Shown: positions 54,917-64,000 of the stretch, one piece after another
Position numbering within the stretch: the first letter of the stretch is position 1
Layout: each line of letters opens with the position of its first letter
Source: Guillardia theta CCMP2712
Lineage: Eukaryota > Cryptophyceae > Pyrenomonadales > Geminigeraceae
Direction: 5' to 3'
Assembly: GCF_000315625.1 (NCBI RefSeq)
Contig: NW_005434650.1
Span: 705,201-769,200 of the forward strand
DNA length: 64,000 nucleotides
The notes under the pieces: model-generated
Told to the model about the DNA's origin: nothing
The model's database searches: none
What the model saw: the letters and a program-made list of their open reading frames with translations, nothing else
Translations under genes and position numbers: made by a program

Positions 54917-56194
54917 TTAGGCAGCTTTGCCTAGAGTATCTACACACGAGTGCGGTAAAATGCAGACTTGACGTCCTGACCAGAAGGCGAGAGGGTCCTT
55001 GTCGCCGAGCGGCTGCATGCTGATGAGAAGAAGACCAGGGCGGGGGGGGGGGGGAGGGGGGAAGCAAGAACACCTGACTCAAGGCAGAGATTGCTGCCTT
55101 CAAGTCGAAGTTCAGGAGCTCGATAGTCGCTGCGCCATGACAGTCATTGATGAAAGAGGATGAGGAAAGAACGTGAGAAAAGACAGGGACCCGAGGAGGA
55201 GGAGCAGGAGGAGAAAGGAGACCTCTTGTGGTGGCGAACTGGACGTTGAGGTATCGGATGTTGTCGGTGGACCTGACCGTGTAGAGATGGCCGACGCTGA
55301 TCGACGTTCCCGGCTGCACAATTGTCACGAGGGAGCCTTGCAGGGGATCGACCAACGATAAGGAGGCTGTCGGGAGAGACCAGGTCCGGGTTGAGGGCCC
55401 ACATCTAGACGATCATCAGGAGGAGAAGAGAGAAACGACAAGGAGAGGGGGGGAGGAGGAGAGGGCAGGATGAGAAATACCTGCACGAAGTTGCTGCCGA
55501 AGATAGTGGCGATTTCTGCAAGGGTCTGTCCTTGGTTAACTGACCATGAGCATCTGTTGACGGCAACCTGGCATAGGAATAGTGATCAGCTTAAGAGCTC
55601 AATAGGGAAATCGACTCACTTGAACGCATGCTTCCGAGGAGACGTCGCTGATAGAGTTCACGGCTCGGAAGCAAATCGCCTGAAAAGCATGTGCAAGCAG
55701 CGAGGGATGAGGAAGACGGAAGCAGGGCATGGAAGGAGAGGAGGAGATGAAGGAAAGAGGAGGGAGGGAGGAAAAGAAGAAAGAGATCGTAAGGAGAAAC
55801 GAGAGGCCCACAATTGCTCTGCACCTGCGACCAGCCTCCATAGTAGCTGGCGGGTGTCCACTTGAACAAGTAGGTGTTCTGCCCACAATCTCACCCACCC
55901 TCCACTCTCCCCCTCCTCCCCTGCGCCGTCCCCCAACACCGTCACTCGCTCTAGCCTTACTTGAGAATCTCCTAGAATGGGGGCTAGCGAAGCTCCAATT
56001 GGGAGGACAACCTACAAATGGTTGAGCTCAACAGGGAGAAAGTCTCCTCCTCTTACTGGCGCCGTTATAATGACTGGGTCAAGCACGTTCTCATTTACAG
56101 CTCTGATATTGATCTGAGGAACAGTTAGAGGATGAGGATTAGAATAAGGAAAGGAGGAGAACGAGGAAAAGATGAGGAGTGGGATGAAGAAGTC

Positions 56195-56259
<65 letters not shown>

Positions 56260-56262
56260 GGC

Positions 56263-56295
<33 letters not shown>

Positions 56296-56313
56296 GGCTG
56301 ATGATGATGAGGC

Positions 56314-56349
<36 letters not shown>

Positions 56350-58452
56350 GGAGGAGGAGGAGGAGATGCTCATGATGAAATGGTGGTGGTTGGGGAGATC
56401 ACCTCTAAATTAAAATTCATGTCGATGACCTGAGAGGATTCATTACTTACCCGCACTCTCGAGGTATAACATGACTACAGACTCACATAAGACGCGTTCG
56501 ACATTGCTGGCAGAACGAACGAGGGAGGAGCGTTGGGCTTGATGTTGATCTGACCAACGGAGTAAGTCATGAGCAAGAAACCGGCCGGACCAGTACATGG
56601 AAGCAAGTTGGGAGTGTTCTGATGTGGTTGGGGCAGGTTGGTATGCAACTGAAAAGCTCGTCACGTCAACGTTGGAGGTGTAGACTCCAGCTCACGGAGA
56701 CACGGGGGGGTTGCACGTGCAAACACCTGCAGTCGTCTCACGGGGCGTAAAGGAGGAAGAGGGAGCATACTGCTTGGGTCCATGTTCAATGCGACGCCGC
56801 AGATGTAGTAATCGCCAGCCCTCCCCTTCAAGGGCGTCCATGTGATCTGGGGAATGACGTCACAGCTCATGGAGCTGAGGCTACGAAGAGCTTACCGTCC
56901 TGTAGGCCGGGTTGCTTCCAATCTTCGCATCTGCCGTGGCTCCTGCAAAGGAGGTCAGATTCCCTCCACAGTGTCTCAGTCAGACCCAGTGGCAGAGTGT
57001 TGAACTCAAAGTAGAGAATCTTGGTGAAGTCCGGGTCCTTAGCAAGAGTCATTCACCATCGGATGCTCAGGTGGCAGACTGACAGTCGCTGAGAAGGTCA
57101 GCTTCAGTGGGAACTCCTCGAAGCCGACGATGGCAGGCATCAGTGTCTGGTTTGAAAACGCTTCTCCCTGCTGAATCTTCACGCTTGCGTTAAGCCAACC
57201 CTTCATGCCTCACCTGCATCGGAGTATTGGGCGGCCCATTCAACAGGATCGTAGGCCCAACTTGCGTGTTCCTTTGCACGTGTACTGAAGTTCAACCACT
57301 TGTCAAATAGTTGAAACCTGGAGAGTTCACTCGCACCGATGACGTCGACAGTGCAAAAGGAATTCGATTGTGTGTCTTGAACAACAAACACAACCTGTCC
57401 AGCAGCGCTTCAGCACAAGAATATTGCTCTGTTGAAAGCGAGTCAACCTCGACGTCATCCGTGCAGGTGGTTTTGAAACAGGACACATCGAAACTGACCA
57501 TCCCTGCATTGCAACTCAGCGTTGAGCGTTCTATGTACGGGAATCGTCTCACCGGTCATGGCATCGACTTGCACGATCGTCGTGTTTGGCGCCACATTCT
57601 AACAGCAGCTTAAGGTGGAGAATAGAAAAAAAGAGCTTGAAGCTTACGTAGAGCGCATTGTAGTAGGAAGCAGGCATCATGGACCAGGATAACGAATCGT
57701 GCTCTGCAAAGCCTCTCGCACTTGCCGCTGGGATCTGCAAGTTCAGGATGAGAAAGGGAATTTATCCAATACGAGTTTGACCAGAAATTGCTGCACAGTT
57801 GGTTCGCTCAATCTCACAGAAACCAGAGGCATCATGCGCACGTACGGAGAGCCGATCATGTCAGCGCTGCTCAGGTCGACCCTGCAGCAACATCAGCCTC
57901 TCTCGCCGCGAGGCTCAGCAGCCACGTTACGCACTTTGTGGTGAGCAGAACCCCTTTGTTCGCATTCTGATTGCCCGCGACTCGACAACACAATGTCAAG
58001 TTGGCCAGCCAGGGTCCTCCGGGTCCGTACTCCCAGTCAATGTTAGTCACTCCCACCACCATGTCCTGAATGGGATCGACACGAAGAACTTCGACATCGA
58101 ACTTCGCGGTCATGTTCCCATCGCCAAAGGAAAGGATCGGATCTTGCCCGTCAACTCCGGTGATCTTCATGATTTCTCCAGCCGTTGAAGGTTTGTTCTG
58201 CGTTCCGAACACGACTATCGACCCGTGGGACAGTCGCCATGCACTGCAGAAGCAGAACTCAGAAACCTCAACGTCAACAACTCTACATCACCTCTCCACG
58301 GTGAATGTCACCATCCTTGAGGACGAGTTTGTCGGGAACTTTCGTTTCCAGCTGATGGCACCATACCTCCACCTTCCAGATTCTTGTGCAGATGCAGCAA
58401 CGGCCAAGAGGAGGATAGATATGATGCCATGAGACAAGTTGCTCGAAGTCAT
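54917..58452 (-). CDS. Secreted repeat protein with C-terminal LysM domains
   Basis: Probably a surface or extracellular protein. The Met at 58452 gives a signal peptide (MTSSNLSHGIISILLLAVAA, cleaved near SAQ). A domain follows (RWRYGAISWKRKF, MVTFTVE, then DWEYGPGGPWLANLTLCCRV, 58060-57970) of a type I recall in many uncharacterised protist surface proteins. Later exons contain FQLFDKWLNFSTRAKEHASW, WTPLKGRAGDYYICGVALNM and KWTPASYYGGWSQVQ then AICFRAVNSISDVSSEACVQ, repeated WTP...C-A-N modules. The C-terminus has LysM-like motifs: CSWSVNQGQTLAEIATIFGS with MWALNPDLVSPD; and VGHLYTVRSTDNIRYL continuing to IELLNFDL and FWSGRQVCILPHSC. LysM domains bind N-acetylglucosamine polymers such as chitin or peptidoglycan. 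The stop is at 54917-54919. Many joins are approximate. A GAT array fills one intron. Confidence 0.7.
56190..56362. repeat. GAT triplet array in an intron
   Basis: About 55 GAT triplets with a few GAGGCT interruptions, ending in a GAG run, within the LysM-protein gene. The poly-Asp, poly-Met and poly-Ser frames are artefacts. Confidence 0.9.
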
Positions 58453-59827
58453 GATGTTGAATCAGAGCCTCAGGAGCGCAAAGACATCATGTTCACAGCA
58501 CACATGCTCCTAGACAAACTTCCACCATGCCTGGGCTGCGGAAGAGAATGATCAGATCAACACAATACAGAATCACAATTAGCTGCTTAGTGCTATCAAA
58601 AAGAGCTTCTCATACACAGAGCGCTAGCAGGATAATTCTTTGTGAGTGCGGGAAACGGTGTGTTTGTCATCCTCCAACAATCTGTGACTGCTTGAAATAA
58701 TACAACACAAACAAATGTAACGAAAAGATAGGAATGCTCTCGATCGTTCAGCGCAGGACACGTCAAAAAGCATTTCAGAGAAGACAGTTGCGCATTTCCA
58801 CCACATGGACAGGTAGGAGAAAGCTGCTGAGTTCTTAGTGAGATATCCAATGAATTTGCAACAGGAATCTGAATTGAAGTTCAGGGTTCAGAACAGTTTG
58901 GATCAGAGAATGAAGCAAGAGGATCAGCTCATGGAGAAGTTGAAATGCATAACTTGAGGAGAAGGATGGCTGCCGCAGGCGATGATAGGTTGGAAATGAC
59001 TGGAGGAGATCACGGCAATGAGGTGAGTGTAGTTGTGATGGTAGCAATAGGAAGTTGAGCAGGAGAGGAGGAGCAGAGGAAGAGGAGGAGAGGAAGAGGA
59101 GCAGAGGAAGAGGAGCAGATGAAGAAGAGCAGAGGAAGAGGAGAAGAGGAAGAAGAGCAGAGGAAGAGGAGAAGAGGAAGAGGAGCTCGTGACTGGGTCA
59201 CTCGGGCGGCATATTTTCTGCATTGCTTCTTCTTCTCAAAGGCCATCAATACAACAGTTATCTCCGTTACTTCATGGTTACAACCGCTACCAACCGTTAC
59301 ATAGCTTTACAGATAAAAAAGATTCTTTTTGTGAGGATTTTTCACTATTTTGGTAAAAGGATTTTTGGTTGGCGATGATGATGCGATTCAGGAAGAGGGA
59401 GGGGAGGGGAGAAGAGAGGAAAGAAGAGAGGGGAGCAGAGAGGGGAGCAGAGAGGGGAGAGGAGAGGAGAGAGGAGAGAGAGGGAAGAAGAGAAGAGAGA
59501 GAAGGGGAGAGAAGGGGAGAGAGGGAAGGGGAGGAGACAAGGGGAGGGGAGGATCAGAAGGAAGTGGAATACTAGGATTCACATTTCGTGTCATATGTCT
59601 GTGAACAAGGAGAAGAGAACCTATGGGAAGGATATCTGAAGGCGAAGTGTGAATGAGAGTAAGTGAGCGAGCGAGGGACAACGTTGCTGGAGGACGGTAC
59701 TAGTGAGAATAATATTGCTCTGCAAGCATTGCAGGATTTCTCGATTGACAGACAGACTGAGTTGACTTCAGGTTCATGAGGCGGATAAAGTGATGGAGGA
59801 GTTTTCAACTTCCGAATTCCAATCGCG
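58453..59827. other. Divergent intergenic region
   Basis: Separates the starts of the LysM-protein gene and the M13 peptidase gene. It contains AT-richer unique sequence (58550-58900) and two purine-rich GAG/AGG tracts (59050-59190 and 59390-59560). The open frames are short or low-complexity, and none is supported. Confidence 0.6.
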
Positions 59828-62698
59828 GTGATGACTGGTCTTGGTCAGTTGAAGATCCGTGACTCACTTTCTAGGTTCCAAGCTTATGGAAGCGTCTCTA
59901 CTTCCCCCGGAGGCCGAAAGCGTTTCTCAAGGGTCCACGTCATCGCGATTGGTGGCGCTGTTGTGGTCGCGATCGCCGTGGCTTCCTTCTTTGTGCCCTC
60001 AGGCTCAGGGAAGCAGAGCAGCTCGAAGAATGAGATGCTGAAGCTGAAAGCTAAGGACAAGATTCATTCGCGTCACATCAAGTCAAGCCTAACCGATACA
60101 GGTTTCCTCTCTCAGCAGGACCGAGATTTCTTTCCGCAGGACGTTATAGACTCCCTGGACACCAGCGTCGACCCCTGCACAGACTTCTACGAGTTTGCCT
60201 GCGGCAATTGGATCAACAATGCGACTATCCCCAGCTATCAGCCAGCATGGGCGAAGCAGTGGGATGGAGTCACCAAGCATGTCGAGGCCATGACCGTTGA
60301 CTTGCTCAAGAAGGACGCAGGAGTGTCGGGCAAATTCTTCAGATCCTGCATGGACACAGAGACGATCCAGAAGCTGGGGGCTACACCGCTGGAGCCCTGG
60401 CTCAAGATCGTCGATGGCATCGTCGACAACTCGACCCTCCATAACGCGCTGATCAAGTTTGCCGTGTCGGATCTGAACTTGTTCTGGAGCTGGTGGATTG
60501 ACTCTGACAGTGAGGATTCCAGCATCAACAGTTTCTTCCTCGCGCAGGGAGGCATCACAATGCCGGATCGCGACTACTACCTCAAGCAGAGTGAGGGGAT
60601 GCAGAAGCACCGCAAAGTTTACCTCGACCTCGCCGTCACCCTGTTTGGGCTTGCAGGCAGCTCAGAGGCTCGAGCGAGGGAGCTGGCTACGGACATGATG
60701 GATGTAGAGACTGCATTGGCTGCTGCGATGACTCCAAGAGACCTTGAGAGGAACGAGCATGGGAAGCGATACACGGTGGAGGAGCTGTGTGGTATCGCTC
60801 CTGGCATCGACTGGGCGGGCTGGTTTGACGGCATCGGGGTGAAGGGGGTTGGCAGCATGCCTGTTGGATACTTGGTGGTCAAGAACGAGAAATTCCTCTC
60901 GGCGCTTTCAGGAATCATGATGAACATGGGGTTGAAGAAGCTCAAGAGCTACATGAGGTGGCAGCTTGTTTACAGCTACTCTCCCTTTTTGAGCATTGAA
61001 TTCGAAAACGCTCTCCTCAAGTACAATCAAGACCTTTACGGCATTTCTGTGCTCCCACCGCGCCACAAAAAGTGCTTCTTCAGCACGAATGGTGACCCAA
61101 GTCCGTCCACCAGTTGGGAATGACTTTAGTTTTGTTTCGCAGGAGCGATGGACATGCATGTGAGCAAGCTCTTTGTGGAAACATACTTCCCCGAGCAAGC
61201 TCGAGATAATGCCCTTGAGATGCTGCACGAGATTCGCGATCGCTTCAATGCCAGCTTGTCAAGAAAAGATTGGATGGATCCCATCACCCGGCAGAAGGTC
61301 GAGTCAAACACGAATCATTCTCGAGTTGTGAACCTCATGCCAACAGGCGATGGTGAAACTGCAGCAAATGTTCATGGAAGTTGGTCACCCTACAGTCTGG
61401 CCCGCCTCGACATATGAGACTTTCAATGTAAAATCTTTATGTTGAGATGATGATGTTGCTGGATCGCTCTTTAAAGTTTCAAATCCGCAGGAATTTGGAG
61501 GGATCAGAGAGGACACCTACTTTGACAATTGTGTCACGACCAACTCTTGGGATGTGAAGAACACCCTGAAGAGACTTGGAAAGAAGGTTCGGAGCGAACT
61601 CTCAATCTTGGTGTAAGGAATCAACAGGTTGACAAGAAGCGATGGGGGAGTTCTTCAGCCACAGACGTCAACTCCTACTACAACCGCAAGGTGTTGCAAC
61701 TTCGACGGACTGTGGGGTTGAGATGGTAAGAGATGTGTTGGTTTCAGGTCAACGGCATCTTCATCCCTGCCGGGATCCTCCAGCCGCCCTTCTATGACCC
61801 GAAGCAGCTGGTAGCGCGAAACTACGGCAGTGTTGGAGCCATCTGCGGGCACGAGATGACCCATGGGTTCGATGACGTGGGACGAGAGGTGAAAGATGGA
61901 AGTGAGCTCGAGGGCAGCTGGGCATTGACCTGCTGATAGTATGACGGCAATGGGAACCGCAATGGGTGGTGGACGCCTGACGTGGTCAAGGCGTTCAAGG
62001 AGAGAGCAAAGTGTATCGAAGTGTTGTTCTCCTCCTACGAGATTTACGGGGAGCATGTCAACGGCAAGCTCACGCTGGGAGAGTCCATTGCCGACAGGTT
62101 CTGCTGCCTCCTGCTTGGCTGCTCTTGTAACGCTCAGCCTCACCAGCGGAGGGCTGAAGTTCGCCTGGGAGGCCTTCTTGTTCAAGTACAACGTGAGAGG
62201 CGACGACGGTGACTGTGACTCGCACTGAACGACCTGCAGCCCGACGAGAGCATGAAGCGATTGTTCTTCGTCGCCATGGGTCAGGTGCAGCAGCTCTTAA
62301 GCGAGGAGACGGTTGGAGGAGTGACGGACTTGCAGACATGGTGCGAGAAAACTCGAGTTGCAAGCGCCAAGAACTCGCTACTCACGGACGAGGTTAGTGC
62401 AGCTACTCCCGTCCTCTCCCTCCTTCCCTCCTCCTTCCCTTGACTCTTCAGCCTGACCTTTTCCGGGCAGCATCCTCCGAACAAGTACCGCGTGATTGGG
62501 ACTCTCAGCCAGTTCGATCCCTTCTCGGAGTCTTTCGGGTAAGAGGGGGAGCGGCAACGACGGGGAGGCAGGGGAGCAAAGGAGAGCAGGAGGAGTGAGC
62601 GTGTGAGGGAGGAGGATCGAACTTGGGGTGTTGAGACGTGTGGCAGATGCCCCGCAGGCTCGGCGATGAATCCGATCGCTAAGTGTCACTTGTGGTGA
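59828..62698 (+). CDS. M13 (neprilysin-like) zinc metallopeptidase, type II membrane
   Basis: Cleaves peptides outside the cell or in the secretory lumen. A cytosolic head precedes a TM (VIAIGGAVVVAIAVASFFV). The ectodomain starts with VDPCTDFYEFACGNWI, the M13 N-terminal signature. The long first exon ends CFFSTN, and a 51-nt intron joins it in frame to GAMDMHVSKLFVETYFPEQ. Later exons carry VDKKRWGSSSATDVNSYYN (the N-A-Y-Y substrate-binding motif, here NSYY), GIFIPAGILQPPFYD, and the zinc site GHEMTHGFDD (HExxH, 61850-61864). The third ligand is in GKLTLGESIAD, joined by a 49-nt intron to SGGLKFAWEAFLFKY. The end is HPPNKYRVIGTLSQFDPFSE then CPAGSAMNPIAKCHLW, the canonical C-terminus. The stop is at 62696-62698. 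All catalytic residues visible are intact. Either of two adjacent Met codons at 59828-59833 could start. Confidence 0.93.
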
Positions 62699-62871
62699 TA
62701 TGGTTTGAAATCAGATTCTTCTGTGTATATAGCTTCTAATTTGTGAGCCTGTGATGTGCGCTGGTCCGTCCTCCTCTGTCTGTTATTCTTTCTCGTCTTG
62801 CTGTGCCAAGGCACTTTGTGCTGAACAAGATGAAGTATTAAAGTATCTCCGCCTTCCGGCGCTCTTGGCCC

Positions 62872-64000
62872 TTACGCACCCAGGTCTCGTTGAGCAGTCG
62901 AGCTGGACGTACCTGACTTTTTCATCCATTTGCCGAGGTCCCAAGAATCCGGCGGAGCAACGCTGTCGCTGTAGTGGGCCATCCTCTTGTTGAACTCTTC
63001 CTCGTAGTACTTGAGCATCTTCTCGCACTGATCGATGCCATGGTCTGAGACGAGGAACCCGTTGTTGATGTTGAACTCCAGGAAGACAGGCCCCTCTTCG
63101 CGCACCATCACGTCCCACCCCACGTTAGCCAGCTCCTTCCCCAGCTCCCCGTGCATGCTCATTGCAAGCTCGTAGGCGCGGAGGAGGGCAGCAGTGTACG
63201 TGGACGCGTCGATCCACGTCCTGTTCCTCGCATCGTAGAAGCCGTAGCACGCGGGGTCTTGGGGGTCTTCGTCGTAATCCTCATGGTTGCCGATGAAGGG
63301 CTTGGGCCCTCCCTTGAGGAGAACAGCATGTCCTCCGATAATGTCCGTCTGCACGCGCTGATCCTCCAGCTTGTTGAAGGTGCGCCAGCAGTAGCCGAAG
63401 GAGGGCGCCGGCGCTTCGAACCGCCACAGTGTGGAAATGCGGAACCATTCCGCACGAGGATGGAAGGAAGGGAGAACCTGCAGAGAGGAAGACAGTCAGG
63501 AGAGACAGCAAGCAGACTACTTCTGTGCACCTGCTCCACGAGCATGTAGCATGCTTTCCTGTAAGGAGGAACAAGTTGCTCAATGTCATGGCACTGAACG
63601 ATTCCCAACCCCATGGTTGCGTAGACAGGCTTCCAGATCCACTTCATCTCATCTTGTCCCTCGATCTTCTTCGCTCGGTACTCTACTTCTCCATTTCTCA
63701 TAACCAGCATGATCCGAGCAGTCGGAGCTTCATGGCGAGCAAAGAGCCGATCCTGCCAAAGCTTGTCGTGGAACATGTCATGGAACTTGTCGTACATGAC
63801 GCTGGGATAGGAGAGCGACTCTGCTGCACTATAGATGGCAAGACCAGCACCGTTTCCAAAGCCCTCACCTTCGATGGCAAGAGGATGCCGAACGTAGAAC
63901 CACCAGAGCCTCCATCCCCTCTGACCCGATCGGTCCATCCCATGTCCTCCCCTTGCAAACTGCCTCGCTGGAATCATCCAGGTCGGGAAGAAGGCGTGGA
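62872..64000 (-). CDS. ATP-grasp-like protein (partial, 5' end beyond window)
   Basis: The gene enters from the right edge. The upstream exon (63977-63540) encodes PLAIEGEGFGNGAG, YDKFHDMFHDKLWQDRLF and ARIMLVMRNGEVEYRAKK, then WIWKPVYATMGLGIVQCHD, which looks like an ATP-grasp lysine and nucleotide loop. After an intron (about 63538-63480) and further coding sequence, the last part reads VQTDIIGGHAVLLKGGPKPF, ALLRAYELAMSMHGELGKEL, NVGWDVMVREEGPVFLEFN and INNGF. The FLEFNINNG block is the metal-binding end of an ATP-grasp fold and resembles the sugar-transfer-associated ATP-grasp family (PF14397, from memory). The frame ends at 62872; a GTACGT donor near 62910 may mean the true end differs. 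The N-terminus and substrate are unknown. Confidence 0.6.

Noticed and set aside
63151-63549. 132-codon plus-strand frame
   Set aside because: It is antisense to the ATP-grasp-like exons, which carry the FLEFNINNG motif.

Overview
This is a nuclear genomic window from a eukaryote. Genes are split by GT-AG introns, many only about 45-53 nt long, and there are no operons, no Shine-Dalgarno-like starts, no rRNA or tRNA genes that I could see, many simple-sequence tracts, and one 100-N assembly gap. Two proteins carry leaders that look like the bipartite signal-plus-transit peptides of secondary red plastids (one has a signal peptide followed by Phe). Together with PIGG, a ferlin, a neprilysin-like M13 peptidase and a multi-domain adenylyl cyclase, this points to a photosynthetic protist with a complex plastid. 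A cryptophyte such as Guillardia is my best guess. That is inference, not proof.

Layout: 1-4300, a pentamer satellite and a (+) multi-exon gene of unknown function. 4402-8076 (-), membrane adenylyl cyclase with a voltage-sensor-like segment. 8077-9374, intergenic with a GC-rich island. 9375-10205 (-), small membrane protein. 10860-13640 (-), Gly-rich/ankyrin/SAM protein. 13954-15240 (+), type II membrane protein. 15317-17510 (-), PDZ protein. 18030-18231 (+), possible last exon. 18244-19760 (-), phosphopantothenoylcysteine synthetase. 20872-24929 (+), unknown lysine-rich protein. 25050-30496 (-), ferlin. 31449-32441 (+), plastid-targeted DUF1824-like protein. 33075-36428 (+), GPI ethanolamine phosphate transferase 2 (PIGG type). 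36567-37292 (-), polytopic membrane protein. 37763-43125 (+), secreted S9-like alpha/beta hydrolase in many tiny exons. 43236-44423 (-), transmembrane collagen-like protein. 44740-47013 (+), kelch protein. 47258-48338 (-), lipin-like LNS2 protein. 48919-52271 (-), RNase II/R family exonuclease with a probable organelle leader. 53173-54871 (+), coiled-coil acidic protein. 54917-58452 (-), secreted repeat protein ending in LysM domains. 59828-62698 (+), M13 peptidase. 62872-64000 (-), ATP-grasp-like protein running off the window.

Gene orientation alternates almost strictly and neighbouring 3' ends converge within about 13-245 bp, so the window is compact apart from repeat-swollen introns and divergent promoters. 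The genes do not form a pathway. By theme they cover membranes and lipids (ferlin, PIGG, lipin-like), the cell surface and secretion (collagen-like, LysM protein, M13 peptidase, S9-like hydrolase), signalling (cyclase, PDZ, ANK/SAM) and organelle function (DUF1824-like, RNase II).

Most intron boundaries were worked out by hand from reading frame, splice dinucleotides and family conservation. Where exon joins are quoted they fit in frame. Elsewhere the gene limits are approximate and the entry says so.
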